A stretch of 64,000 nucleotides of DNA from Serpula lacrymans var. lacrymans S7.9 (lineage: Eukaryota; Basidiomycota; Agaricomycetes; Boletales; Serpulaceae): assembly GCF_000218685.1 (NCBI RefSeq), contig NW_006763307.1, positions 62,001 through 126,000 on the forward strand, given 5' to 3'. A program made the translations under genes and the position numbers. Positions 24,163 to 35,840 of this stretch are shown piece by piece. Below the pieces are notes generated by a model that had not been told where the DNA came from, made no database searches, and saw only the letters and a list, made by a program, of their open reading frames with translations. How positions within the stretch are numbered: the stretch's first letter is position 1; every line of letters starts with the position of its first letter.

Positions 24163-24487
24163 TGTAACAACCAAGAGTTAGTTACTCTGGCACACACAGG
24201 AACACACTATAAAGGTAGTGAATAGGGAGTGGTTACCCCTTAGACTGCAGAGAGTTTGTTGGTTAACAATAGGAGGACTCACTGAGGAGTCTCCTGGATC
24301 TATTGGGGTATATATACTAATACAGAGTGTTTATACTTATGTACTGTACAGTTGATAAAGTCAGTGGCTGATGATGTCATGGGGCCTAGCCCGCATGATC
24401 AGCTCCACTGTGTGAGAGAGTTGTATCTAAAATAAGAAGAAGGCAACGCGGCGCAAGAAAGAGGAGTTTGAAGAAAAGGGGAAGTGC
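24163..24487 (-). repeat. Truncated gypsy LTR with adjacent self-priming PBS
   Basis: The LTR 3' end is at 24163 (TGTAACAACC on the + strand). It contains a TATATATA box with AGTGAGTCCT about 33 bases downstream, at 24274-24283 on the - strand. Immediately outside the LTR, 24151-24160 carries the complementary sequence, in the place of the primer-binding site. The U3 end is lost at 24487. Confidence 0.85.
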
Positions 24488-27323
24488 AGAAAGAGATGAG
24501 GTATCAAGTTTCATAGACGAACAGCTTAGGAAGGGTTACATCAGACCTTCTAAAAGCCCTATGACGTCCCCGGTGTTCTTCATTCCTAAAAAGGATGGTA
24601 AGAAGCGTATGATTATGGACTATCGTTACATGAATGAGCACACAGTTAAAAATGCGTATCCGCTGCCTTTGATCAGTCAGCTAGTAGACAAATTGGCTGG
24701 TGCCAAGATCTTGACAAAGATGGATCTCAGATGGGGGTACAATAATGTACGAATCAAAGAAGCAGAAGCTTGGAAGGCCGCGTTCACGTGCCACCGAGGA
24801 TCCTTTGAACCCCTTGTTATGTTCTTTGGGTTGACCAACTCACCGGCAACCTTCCAGAGCATGATGAACGAGATCTTTGCGGATATGGAAAACTGTGTCA
24901 TCATTTACATTGACAATTTATTGATATTTACGAAGTCGGACGATGAGGCTGAGCATGACAGGATTGTGCAAGAAGTCCTTCAACGCTTACAGGAATGGGA
25001 CCTATTCGTCAAACCCAAAAAATGTAATTTTAAAGTGAAGGAAGTAGACTTCCTCGGTATGATCATAGGCCAGAACGGAATCAGGATGGATCCTGAGAAA
25101 GTTCAAGCCATATTGGACTGGCCAAAACCTACTCGCGTAAAAGGAGTTAGGGCCTTCCTTGGCTTAGGAAATTTCTACCGAAGGTTTATCAAAATCTTCG
25201 CAAAAATCACAAGACCGTTGAACGATCTCACTAAAAAGGATATTGTTTGGCACTGGGGCACCAAAGAACAAGAAGCTTTTGATAAGCTTAAACAGGTGTT
25301 TACAACAGCGCCCATATTAGCATTTCCAGAATTAGACAAAGAGTTCCGGTTGGAAACCGACTCTTCTGATTTTGCTACTGGGGCTGTTCTGTCAATTAAA
25401 TGCCCTGACGATCTTTGGAGGCCTTGTGCCTATTTATCACATAGTTTGTCGCCTACAGAGCGCAACTATCAAATTTACGACAAAGAGATGCTGGCCATCA
25501 TTAGAGCCTTAAAGCACTGGCGGCACTACTTAGAAGGTGCTAGACACCAATTTGAAATTTGGACCGATCATAAGAATCTGGAGTATTTTATGACGGCCTG
25601 AGACTTGAACCGAAGACAGGCCCGCTACGCGGTATACTTGTCAAGGTTTAATTATAAATTAATTCATAAGCCTGGAAGCTCTATGGGGAAAGCGGACACT
25701 TTGTCCAGAAGAGAGGATCATGCCAACGGCATCGAAGATGACAACAAAGGTGTTACCTTGATAGACCAATCAAGGGTTGCCAATGTTAGAATCGGGCAGG
25801 ATTCTGATCTTCTGGAAGTCTTCAAGAAAGACATCTCCTCAGAAGAGAAGGCGCGCCTTGACGGCAATGAAAACTATTTATGGGAAGATGGGCTCTTCCA
25901 TTTTAAAAACAAAATCTATGTGCCTGAGTCCGCAAGGATCAAGGCAATAGATAGACATCATGACACTCCAGTGGCTGGGCACCCTGGGTGGCAACAAACA
26001 ATGGAGTTGATCTCCAGAAACTATATGTGGCCTGGCATGGTAAAAGACGTACAGGAATACGTAAAATCCTGCCTGAGGTGTGCCATGGCTAAGAATTCTC
26101 ATCAACCGCCGGCCAGTAAACTTATGCCGAATCCGATACCAGCTGGTCCCTGGCAGGATATATTGGTTGATTTCACAACGGATCTGCCCGAGCCGAATGG
26201 GTATGATTCAGTAATGGTGGTAGTAGATCGCTTCTCCAAAGAAGTAGTATTCATTCCCACCAACAAAACCATTACTGCCGCTGGTACGGCAGATTTATTT
26301 AAAGATTTTGTATGGTCTATCCATGGGTTACCAGAAACGGTTGTCTCCAATAGAGGGCCACAATTTGCTAGCAAATTTACAAAAGAGTTATGCCGGATGC
26401 TGGGTATCAAACCTAAATTATCAACGGTGTTCCATCCGCAGACTGATGGACAAACGGAGAGACTCAACCAGGAGTTGAAACAATATCTCCGGATATTTAT
26501 TAATGACAGGCAGACAGATTGGGCCAAGTGGCTAAAGATAGTTCTTCTATAATATCAAACAGTTGTCGGCTATAGGAAAGGCACCATTTGAGGTTACTAG
26601 ATTGTACCTCCCCAGAATGGGTGTAGAACCTGGTAAAAGCAAGAACGAGGCTGCTGGGAACATGGCCAAAGACATGAAGTCTGTCTTGGACGAAACGCGC
26701 AAGGCGCTATTTAAAACTGCAGAGCAAATGAAAGACAGGGCAGAGTGCAGACGCTCTAAGGCCCCTGACTAAAAGGTCGGCGACCTGGTTTGGTTAGATA
26801 CTGACCACTTAAAATTAAAAGATCGACAGTCTAGAAAACTGACCGAAAAGTGGATTGGCCCTTACCGGATTAAGGAAGTCAAACCCAATGCAGTGGAGCT
26901 GGAACTCCCAAAACGAATGAGGGTAGTACCCACAGTCAACATTAGCCGTGTGAAACCCTACAAAGGGCCGCTGCCAGGACAGTGTGTAGACCGGCCCGGA
27001 CCAGTTGTAGTCACCCAGGAAGGTGAAGAAGAGTTCGAAGTTGAACGAGTGGTGGATGCATGCTTGAAGCGTGGCAAATTAGAGTTCCTAGTCCTATGGA
27101 AGGGCTATGGAGACGAGGACAGAACGTGGGAACCAGAAGCCCATCTGGACAATTCCCGCGATGCTATTCACAAATTTTATTCTAAGAACCCCTCAGCTCC
27201 TAGGAAGCTTAGAGGCATGGACTCAAAACTTTTTAATTCCCTTTTTCAACCCATGCCCGAAAATTTAACTACCACCTCCGATATTTGGTCTCGCCTGGAA
27301 GTCGAGCCTTAGAAGGGGGGAAG
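24480..27323 (+). pseudogene. Gypsy pol 3' half: RT, RNase H, integrase, chromodomain (decayed)
   Basis: The + strand encodes RT from ERDEVSSFID onwards, RNase H (FRLETDSSDFATGAVL), an integrase with HHCC zinc finger and core, and a C-terminal chromodomain (EFEVERVVDAC...FLVLWKGYGDEDRTWEP), so the family is a chromovirus. It is dead: RT has YIDN instead of YIDD (24915-24917), the integrase core has SNRGPQF instead of the usual Asp (26349-26351), TGA interrupts RNase H at 25599-25601, a frameshift lies near 26552, and a TAA lies at 26770. A purine-rich tract at 27311-27323 precedes the LTR. Confidence 0.9.
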
Positions 27324-27739
27324 TGTTACGATAACACAATTTTCAGACCTTTCCTTCATTTTTATTCTCCGCTTTAACCTTGTATACTTTAGCTTTCACA
27401 CATGGTGCCACGCAGCACTTCCCCTTTTGTTCAAACTCCTCTTTCTCGTGCCGTGTTGCCTTTTTCTTATTTTAGATACAACTCTCTCACACAGTGGAGC
27501 TGATCATGCGGGCTAGGCCCCATGACATCATCAGCCACTGACTTTATCAACTGTACAGTACATAAGTATAAACACTCTGTATTAGTATATATACCCCAAT
27601 AGATCCAGGAGACTCCTCAGCGAGTCCTCCTGTTGTTAACCAACAAACTCTCTGCAGTCTAAGGGGTAACCACTCCCTATTCACTACCTTTATAGTGTGT
27701 TCTTGTGTGTGCCAGAGTAACTAACTCTTGGTTGTTACA
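27324..27739 (+). repeat. Gypsy LTR, 416 bp, full length
   Basis: Begins TGTTACGATAAC right after a purine tract and ends TTGGTTGTTACA. It contains a TATATATA box near 27584 and an AGCGAGTCCT site downstream of it. This is the 3' LTR of the pol half at 24480-27323 and the best reference copy for the other LTRs here. Confidence 0.9.
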
Positions 27740-28042
27740 ATAGAGATTACCAGGGGTGTAGAGGATCTGCAGAGGAAGAGCATGGAGGAGGGGTGCAAGC
27801 GGTGCAGGCTGGACAAGTCTGCCTTCACCATCAGCAGGAGTAAGCAGACAAAGAAGTGGAGGACATCCTGCAACAAGTGCAGCCGGGAAAAGTACAAGTG
27901 CGTCTGGGACAACAACACAAGCCTGGGGAGCAAGTCCCGTAAGCCAGTGGCCTCAGAGCCAGAAGCGCCAAGGGCTCTTGTCACCGCTCTTGACCATCCC
28001 ATCAAGATTGTGCCACCCCGGGGAGCACCAAAGCTGGTCTAA
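27740..28042 (+). CDS. Truncated Cys-rich ORF, unknown function
   Basis: Starts directly after the LTR end and is open for about 95 codons to TAA at 28042. Codons end mostly in G or C, unlike the surrounding AT-rich repeats, so this looks like a real coding remnant that has lost its 5' part. It has a cysteine pattern CKRCRLD ... SCNKCSREKYKCVW that could bind zinc. No family is named. Its 3' end abuts the zinc knuckle of a copia gag on the other strand. Confidence 0.4.
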   Translation: MEITRGVEDLQRKSMEEGCKRCRLDKSAFTISRSKQTKKWRTSCNKCSREKYKCVWDNNTSLGSKSRKPVASEPEAPRALVTALDHPIKIVPPRGAPKLV

Positions 28043-29265
28043 TTTTGCCACAGTTGTAGCAGGTTTGGGTTTTATGTCTTTGTTCTGAATGAGCTGATAG
28101 GGCTGAGTTCAAAGCTTTGCTATTGTCAGGTCTTGACATGGCAGTTTGTTGAGCATATTTGTTGTAGATTCAGGTGACAAGAACATCAGGTAGAAAAGGT
28201 TTACCAAGTGTTTCATAGGTTACTGTTAAAGATGATAGGAAGCTTCTATAGGATGATGGGAGTGATGTGATCACCATGGAGACAAAGTCATCATCTGAAA
28301 CTGGGCCTCCCATGTCTGCAAGAAGCATGTGGAAATGGAGCATTTTGTCTATGTGGGTCTTCACATCATCTTTCTCTCTGCATTTAAGATTCTGTAGCTT
28401 TCTTCTAGTGTCCATTATGACGACTTTGCTTCTGGATTTGTAGTAACCACATAGTCCCTTCCATAATAGAGCAGCAGCTTGGTTGCCTCCATTTGCTGTA
28501 ACAACCAAGAGTTTGTTACTCTGACCCACAACTAGAACCAACTATTGAGATAAATGATGAGGGAGTGGTTACCCTTTAAGCTTCAACAAGTTAGTTGTGA
28601 GGATACAACAGGAGGACTCGCTGAGGAGTCTCCTTGATCTATTGGGGTATATATACTACTACAGGTTTGTTTGTACATATATACTATACAGTTGATGAAG
28701 GCAGTGGCTGATGATGTCAGAGGGCGCAGCCCATGTGACCAGCTCCACTGCATGAGAGACTTGTATCTAAAATAGAAAGAAAGGCAGTGCAGCGCGAGAA
28801 AATGGAGTTTAAACAAAAGGGAAAGTGCCGCATAGCATGGAGTGTGAAAACCACAGTAAAAGGTTATAGAGGAGAATGAAAATTCAAGGTCCAAAAATGC
28901 GTTATCGTAACATTTGCTCGCATACAGACATGAACTGTGGATGGAATGGTAGTGACTATTTGATATTTTGTGGCAGCTTCTCTTCTGCAAAATGTGTTGC
29001 ATAATTCTTTGTTGCTCAAGATATCTTTTTTGGTAGCTGTAGTACTATCTGCTTTAGTTACTGAGCCATCACCATGGTAGGTGAATTCTTCCGGCTTTGC
29101 AACTAGGCCTTCAAGATGACAATAAAGTCCTCTTGCGTCTATATTAGCCAACATAGTTTCCTTATATGTGGCCCAGTTCATTCCCTTTTTGTCAAGTTTG
29201 ACCACGCCTGATGCCAATATGGTGCCTGTTGTTAGGGAAGAATCTGTGATATCTTGTGGGCTCAT
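28036..29265 (-). pseudogene. Ty1/copia gag, split by a solo gypsy LTR
   Basis: Reads from ATG 29265 (MSPQDITDSSLTTGTILASG) through a copia-type gag domain (KKGMNWATYKETMLANIDAR) to residue VHVC, where a 416-bp gypsy LTR is inserted. It continues after the LTR (KGLCGYYKSRSKVVIMDTRR, LPSSYRSFLSSL) to a TGA and then a zinc-knuckle start CYNCGK, where it is cut at about 28036. The remaining pol is absent. It is a double-broken fossil. Confidence 0.75.
28497..28912 (-). repeat. Solo gypsy LTR inside the copia gag
   Basis: A 416-bp LTR of the same family as 27324-27739, in reverse orientation, flanked by a perfect 5-bp target duplication TTTGC (28492-28496 and 28913-28917). Confidence 0.9.
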
Positions 29266-29777
29266 AACCTCTAAGAGTTTTAAGAAACCAAATACTGAAG
29301 CACAATAAGTAAATGAGGGTATGAAAATGGCTGTATCTGTGAGGCAACATTTTATACTATAACAAAACAACACCTGTCTCTGGCTGCACTTGCAGGGAGT
29401 AAGAGGTACAATGAGTTCTGAGGTCAATAGATGCTAGAGATTATAGCAGGTAAAAGACTGAGAGTAAACTCAAGGGTTTTGATGAGGAGTAAAGCAGGTT
29501 ATTCAAGTAATAAAAAGCTAAAGAACTTATACATGGGTATGTAGGGTTTTTATAGCTAATTGTCTATCCCTCAGACCAAAAGAAGAATAATGGAAAAGTG
29601 GTCTGAGGATAGAACTGACCAATAAGAAAAGAGCAGCTATTTTACAACTTCAAAGATTAATCAGCAGGTGAGAGTGTATGCTAATAATAGGTGCTTGTCA
29701 TGCATGTTCGGGAACCATGTCCTCATGATGAGGTACAATCCTGACTAAAGCATCTATTAATATGTCCAGGCACTGAT
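29266..29777. other. AT-rich DNA upstream of the copia gag
   Basis: Probably the leader or 5' LTR of the broken copia element, since it directly precedes its gag. No boundary or repeat partner was found in the window. Confidence 0.35.
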
Positions 29778-30171
29778 TGTAACAACCAAGAGTTTGTTAC
29801 TCTGGTGCACAACTCAGACAAAGCTATAAAGGTAGTGAGGGAAGTGGTTACCCTTAGGATAGGACTGAGTTAGTCGTGGGTAAACAACAGGAGGACTCAC
29901 TGAGGAGTCTCCTTGATCTATTGGGGTATATATACTACTACAGGTTGTTTGTACATGTGTACTATACAGTTAATGGGAGCAGTGGCTGATGATGTCATAG
30001 GGCACAGCCCGTGTGACCAGCTCCACTGTGTGAGAGATTTTGTAGCTAAGAATAAAGAAAAGCAGCGCAGTGCGAGAAAGTGGAGTTTGAACAAAATGGA
30101 AAGTGCCCCATGGCACAGTGTGTGAAAACTACACAAGAAAGTTAAAGGTCTGAAAATTGTGTATTATAACA
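29778..30171 (-). repeat. Solo gypsy LTR
   Basis: About 394 bp, starting TGTAACAACC and ending TATTATAACA on the + strand, flanked by CTGAT and CTAAT, a 5-bp duplication with one change. Confidence 0.8.
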
Positions 30172-30652
30172 CTAATGGGACTTGGAGCTGGTTGGCAAGA
30201 TCTCAACTACTAGTCCTTACCCATTGTGCTGGCTGGCTGGGAGTACTACCCAGTCTCTGATCTGTGATATGAAGTGGCATCAATGGTTAAGAAAACCCAA
30301 TAGGGAAATGATTAGGAGAATGGCAAATGACACCTCCAGCCCTAAGGCCAGAGGTGTAACAGGAAAAGTGTTTGAAAACCAAGACATAAAAGCGAAGAGA
30401 TAAGAAAAAGTAAATGGTCCTTACAGTATCCACTAACCTCAGTTTTGTGCAATACAAACTGAGGTGTAACTATCCTTAGAACGGGCATAAAAGTAATGAA
30501 GGAAAAGTCCGAATATTTGAATCCCAATAAGGAAATACTTTCCCATGACTACAGAGTAAAAGATCGTACTGTAGATGAATTATCTAGTGTTTGAAATATT
30601 AGCATAGGCTCAAAATGAAAAGCTGTATTATGATAATGATAAACTGAGTGCA
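30172..30652. other. Non-coding repeat-like DNA with an ACCTCAGTTT hairpin
   Basis: No gene. An inverted repeat AC-CTCAGTTT/AAACTGAGGT occupies 30436-30445 and 30456-30465. Confidence 0.4.
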
Positions 30653-31030
30653 TGTTACAATTAATATACCAGTACCTACTTACACTTACTTTTTTTGCAC
30701 TTACTTTACTTTACATTTTCGACTTTCCATAGTCACATGACCAAGTCATGTGATACAACACCTGACCAAACGTCTAGACTCATCATGTGACCGGTCACAT
30801 GCTAAACATTGGACTTTAAACTTTATTTACAACTGTACAGTACCTTATGTATTTTAGTATATATACAGGAGCAATACATGGGGAGGGACTCAGCAAGTCC
30901 TCCTGTTGTCTACCAACAAATAACTTGTTGAATCCTAATGGGTAACCACTCCCACCTCTTCCTCTTCTTTTGAGTGTTGTTTTCATTGTGCTCCAGTGCC
31001 CCAAGACTGTGTCTTGTTGATGTTGTCATA
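30653..31030 (+). repeat. Solo LTR of a second gypsy-like family
   Basis: Starts TGTTACAATTAATATACC, has a TATATATA box and an AAGTCCTCCTGTTG block like the first family, and ends GTTGTCATA. It is flanked by GTGCA on both sides (30648-30652 and 31031-31035). Confidence 0.75.
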
Positions 31031-31448
31031 GTGCATAGAAATATGCTTACACTATTCACATCTCCACCTATTTATACAGAGCTTTCAATGACATGTATCA
31101 TTTAAACCCTGCTCCCCCCTAGGAGCCCCACCTTAGACACTTCTAGGCTTAGTCACTAAGAATGCTTCCATGTATAGTTACTCTCATGCTGACCTATACA
31201 CCTGGCCTCCAGTCACCACCCTGGTTGTATTCTGGTGTGCCACCCAACATGTGGGAAAACAGTATTTTTATCATCAATCACCTAGTGTCTGTTGGCGCAG
31301 ATACTACCTTACACAAGTAAATCATTAATTTGGGGTCTGTCAGAGTTGCACTAGGGTGGGAACAATTTAAGCTAGGGTGGTGCCCTGTTTTTTGGGCTGT
31401 AGAGGAGTGAAGGAAACTGAGGGTTTGAATTTGTGCCAATATATGCAC

Positions 31449-31810
31449 TGTGACAACACCAACAAGGCATAGTTTTGGGCACTGGAGCACAATGAAAACA
31501 ACACTCAAAAGAAGAGGAAGAGGTGGGAATGGTTACCCATTAGGATTCAACAAGTTAGTTGTTGGTAGACAACAGGAGGACTCGCTGCGTCCTTCCCCAT
31601 GTATTGCTCCTATATATATACTAAAATACATGAGGTACTGTACAGTTGTAAATAAAGTTTAAAGTCCAATGTTTAGCATGTGACTATGAAAAGTCCGAAA
31701 ATGTAAAGTAAAGTAAATGATCACATGACTGGTCATGTGACTTGGAAAAATAAAAGTAAAAGTACGAAAAAGGTGAAGCGTAAGTAGGTACTGGTACATC
31801 AATTGTAACA
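31449..31810 (-). repeat. Solo LTR of the second gypsy-like family, inverted
   Basis: Inverted relative to the copy at 30653-31030 and about 90% similar by eye over most of its length. It is flanked by TGCAC on both sides (31444-31448 and 31811-31815), which is the complement of the other copy's GTGCA. Confidence 0.75.
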
Positions 31811-32214
31811 TGCACTGCGTGGTTGTAGGAACTATAATAAGTCAAGGCTAAAGGAAGCCAAAAAAATGAACTCAATTAGGTGGGGTCCTATTGTTAGTAA
31901 AGGAAGGAAGAGATACATTATTCTACTATACAAACATTCATGGCCACACCTGGCCCATGTAGCTTGATTTGGACAGTTATATGTGTGTACCAACCCATTT
32001 ACAATGACTCCAAAAACCCTTTCCATGTTGACTCTGGGTGTCATGCATGAAGCATACTATCAAATAGCTTGAGTATTACATTTAGCTTTGGTGGAATTAT
32101 AAATAATACATACCCTTGGCTATAAAATTGCCCCATAGGTCATGTGATTTGGTTCACATGCTATGGAGATATGGTTGATTTAAAACAGCAACACCATGGA
32201 AAGGCTTTTTTCAC

Positions 32215-32560
32215 TTTTGAATTGAAAAAAGTATTTGGATATTATCAGTACTTTTTATAGCCTCATTTTGCCCTAAACACTGCCTGAATCTTTCTACGCA
32301 TATTTTCAATTAGTTTCTGGCACTCCTCAACTGGTATCTTCTTCTACTCCACTTGAGTTCTTTCCCACAATTCATGAATCACATTAAAGGGATTTTCATA
32401 CCCTGCAAGCTTCCTGTTGAGATGTTCAATAGGATTTAGGTTAGGAGACTGTGCAGGCCAAACCATAGCATCAAATGCTTATTCCTCTAGCCAGTCCTTG
32501 ACCTTCCTTCAGGTGTGCTTGGGGTCATTATCCCGCTAAAAAATACTTTTAGAAGGATTG
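32215..32560 (-). pseudogene. Tc1/mariner transposase remnant
   Basis: The - strand retains fragments of the Tc1 catalytic domain: a DNDPK block near 32530, then WPAQSPNLNPIEHL and ELWERTQVE, followed by a stop and a helical tail (QKLIENMRRKIQAVFRAK). Only the C-terminal third remains, with stops. The nearby LTR at 32573 cuts it on the 5' side. Confidence 0.7.
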
Positions 32561-32572
32561 AGTGTAACAACC

Positions 32573-32982
32573 AAGAGTTAGTTACTCTGATGCACACAAG
32601 AACACACTATAAAGAAGATGATGATGATGGAGTGTTTACCCCTTAAGCTGCAGAGAGTTTGTTGGTATACAACAGGAGGACTCGCTGAGGAGTCTCCTGG
32701 ATCTATTGGGGTATATATACTACTACAGGTTTGTTTGTACATGTGTACTATACAGTTGATAGAGACAGTGGCTGATGATGTCATGGGGCCTAGCCCGCAT
32801 GGCCAGCTCCACTGTGTGAGAGAGTTGTGTCTAAAATAAGAAGAAAGGCAATGTGGCGCGAGAAAGAGGAGTTTGGACAAAAAGGGGAAGTGCCGCGTGG
32901 CACCATATGTGAAAGCTAAAGTACAAGGTTAAAGCGGAGAAAGAAAATAAAGGAAAGGTCCGAAAATTGTGTTATCGTAACA
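32573..32982 (-). repeat. Solo gypsy LTR
   Basis: About 410 bp with the usual ends TGTAACAACC and TTATCGTAACA on the + strand. The flanks (TTGAG, GATGT) do not match, so the insertion may have been followed by deletion or recombination. Confidence 0.8.
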
Positions 32983-33308
32983 GATGTATGCAGGTCAGAA
33001 CATTTGTTATACTCAGACAACATAAGTGCTTATTCCTTCCTTCTTTCTCTATTTTCATGTTGTTCAAACCAATCTCCAACCTACAATCTGCTAAGATGCC
33101 TTTTCAGATAAGTGATGATGAAGATGTACTTTCAGATGGTGGCTTGGACATCCATTGTTAGATGTAGAGGATTGAGGTGTGAGGGCAAGCAGTCACAAAG
33201 CGCCTAGAAAGGAAGGAGTATAAGTTAAGGTGGTCTGCGCACCAATATATCCCATCAGTAAAATTTTTGGTTCCGTCTTACTTATAAATTGGCCTGGTCG
33301 CCATGTAG

Positions 33309-33447
33309 CACCTCAGACTCATCTACGAGTTCTGAGGTGAGACCCTTATTTCCCCCCCTTCGAATACCTAGCTAATCATTACTATAGCTCTTATCTTATC
33401 TAGGTACTTACTTGAATATATCCTCAGACTCATCTACGAGTTCTGAG
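33309..33447. repeat. Short palindromic repeat, two copies
   Basis: CACCTCAGA (33309-33317) and TCTGAGGTG (33331-33339) form a 9-bp perfect inverted repeat around CTCATCTACGAGT. The same CCTCAGACTCATCTACGAGT core recurs near 33423-33447. Function unknown. Confidence 0.6.
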
Positions 33448-34486
33448 CTCTTATCTTATTTAGATCAAACCCGAACAATTTCATCCGTATCCCCTTCCTC
33501 CTTCTTCCCCAGTCCTTTGACTATTCCAAACAGGCACACTGGATGGTGTTTTACAAAAAAGGTTCAATTGTGGCTTGTAACCCTGCCTACTCATTCACAG
33601 GAATGGGCTTAGAGTTGTGATGTATTTTGGCTTGCCTTCCTTGCTGAAAACCATTCCCATGCAGCAAGTGGGCTCAATGGGATGCAAGGATCCCCCTGGA
33701 GGGTGTTTTTGTCCAGCACTAGCTTACAGGAGAGTTGATGAAATATATGGAGAGGCCATCAGTTGGCAGTCCAAAGCATATTCTCGCATACATATGGTCA
33801 GAATTCAACTGACATGTTCCCTTATTTTATCCTTGCTAAACATGTTTGTTCTTGCCAAAAAATATGGTAATATGTACCTTGCATGGATAATACAATATGA
33901 ATTGATTTTTTGTCGTGGAGTCGAACAAAACTCTTTGCAAACTGCATATTATTCAAACTTCTTTTAAATATTATACACCCCAGTCATATGGATAGAATAT
34001 AATATGTACACTATATAGAGAATACAAATTTTCCAAGTGTGTTCTCAACTTGAGGTTGATGTTAAAAAGAGGATTTCTTCCATGTCAGGTTTACCCTTGT
34101 GCGTCCATCGTAAGCTTGCCTGCTCAAGTGTCCATTCAAAAAACAATTTCGATTCATCGAGGGAAGAAAATTAGCAAGCAATCAAATTCAAATTCAAAAT
34201 GAACGGACACCGCCCTAAACAAGAGCTGCAACAAACGACCTCGAGTAAAAAAATAAAAGATGAGTATCGTAGCAAGTGTGCTGTGTGGTGAGGGTAGTTG
34301 AGTTAGTACGTAGCAGTGAGCAATCGTATAGGAATAACGGAAAGTGTACGATGAGTAAATATAGCACGGCAAGTAGGCGATGCGGTATGTGCGTGTGTAA
34401 AAAAGGTCCATAACTCTCAAGGGTCAACCGACGTCAACCTTTCTTCCTCCCCTCATCTATTCCACTCAGAGAAAGAGACAAGAAGA
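33448..34486. other. No supportable gene
   Basis: Scattered short frames with no family match. The part next to 34486 is probably the 3' untranslated region of the tetraspanin gene. Confidence 0.45.
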
Positions 34487-35840
34487 TCATGAAGGTGTAT
34501 CAGGCGCCCTCCGTGCAAGCGAGTCGTACTGCGAGCCCCCAAACATCGTGTTCGTCGCCCCAGTGTTGAACGGTGAGCCTCCCGTAGGCGTGATGGGAGA
34601 GTACGGCAGCGTGTCGAGCTGGAGGTTCGATCGCGAGCGGGTCATCACATCAGAAGCCACGTCTGAGCCATACTGTTCGGCGAGTTGGCTAGCAAGAAAG
34701 GGATTAGGTAAGAGGATATCAAATAGAAGCAAAGACGAGAAAGGAAACTGACTTGGCGTAGTTGTCCATGATGACGGCCATACTGTTCATGCTTAGTCTG
34801 TAAGCTTTGGGCATCATGCCTTTTCCAAACCTGTACGTCACATGGTTCGAGCACAACAAACCCGCAACGATGATGGCGATTTGGAGGGGTACGAGCGCGA
34901 ATGCGATGGTGTACCACAGTGTCAACACGTGACGCTCAAAGTTAAGATACGGCTGCTTGCAGCCGGGCAGGATACTCCTCGCATAACACGTTTGGCTCAC
35001 GGTCGCTTCAACAAACGGCGAGAAGTAACCGCAGCAATGTAGCCTATTCTGGATTCTAAGACGTCCTTCGGCGCCGAGGTCGCGAGACCATTGCGAGTTG
35101 ACCTTTCCCTCGAGGTTAAATGTGCGCTGTTTGTACGTGAGGTAGCCAGGTGTGACGAGGAGAGCGAAGCAAATCCAGAGGAGGAAAGTGTAAACGGCAA
35201 GGAAGGAGCGATTGTTGAGAAGAATACCGGCCCAACCGATTAAGGAGGTGACGACGGCGAGAGCTGCTGCTGTAGTGGAGATGATGAGCTCTGTGCGATT
35301 GCCAACACGGACGATGTCTGCACGTTCAAAGACGTCGAACCAAGTGCAGAGGCAGAAGATTAGACCACACAGGGCATAGGCAGAGAGCTGCAGAGACAAC
35401 AGTAAACAATGAGGAGACGGTGGAACGGACGGGTGACAACTTACGAATACGTTGGCAATGAAGAGGGCCCATTTGAATTTATTCCATCGCAGCCTGGGCT
35501 TGGTGTGACCACCTTCTTTGCCACCAAACCATTTACCAGTAACACCGTCATAGTCCTCGTCGCCTTCTGCGGGCATCCTAGCCTCGCTCGACTTGAACGC
35601 CTCCCTTCCACCGCCCCTTTTCGGGATAAGAGCATCTACACCCTTACCCTTTCTCTTCCTCGCGCGAGGAGAGAGGAGAGTAGAGGAGAATTTGGAGGGA
35701 AGGTAGTTGACGCTGAGGGAGATGTCCTTTTGAGAAAAGGTGGAATCTGGGCGGGGGGAGTAGGAGGCATTTGAGGATCTGTCAGAGGCGGGGCGGTCTA
35801 TGGTTGCGAAAGGGGCTGAGGGGGGTTCGAGAGGAGACAT
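34487..35840 (-). CDS. Tetraspanin-like membrane protein
   Basis: Three exons join in frame: 35840-35445, 35387-34753 and 34688-34487, for 410 residues. After a long Ser/Pro-rich cytoplasmic N-terminus comes a conserved DYDGVTGKWFGGKEGG block and four hydrophobic segments (around FKWALFIANVF, LCGLIFCLC, AVVTSLIGWAGILL plus SFLAVYTFLLWICFALL, and LWYTIAFALVPLQIAIIV). The large extracellular loop has the tetraspanin signature CCGYFSPF and further Cys residues (QTCYARSILPGCKQP). Fungal tetraspanins of this kind act at the plasma membrane in hyphal development or host invasion; the role here is inferred. A PIF/Harbinger element sits 108 bp upstream of the ATG. Confidence 0.85.

Larger units (their letters stand above)
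21207..24487 (-). mobile_element. Ty3/gypsy retrotransposon copy 1, 5' half (LTR, leader, gag, protease, partial RT)
   Basis: Read on the - strand, this contains a truncated LTR (24487-24163), leader, gag, aspartic protease and the start of reverse transcriptase, stopping at about 21224 inside RT. At 24487 the LTR is cut and joined directly to the RT of an oppositely oriented copy. The shared 100 or so RT residues of the two halves differ at several positions, so they derive from different copies or a diverged one. Confidence 0.85.
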
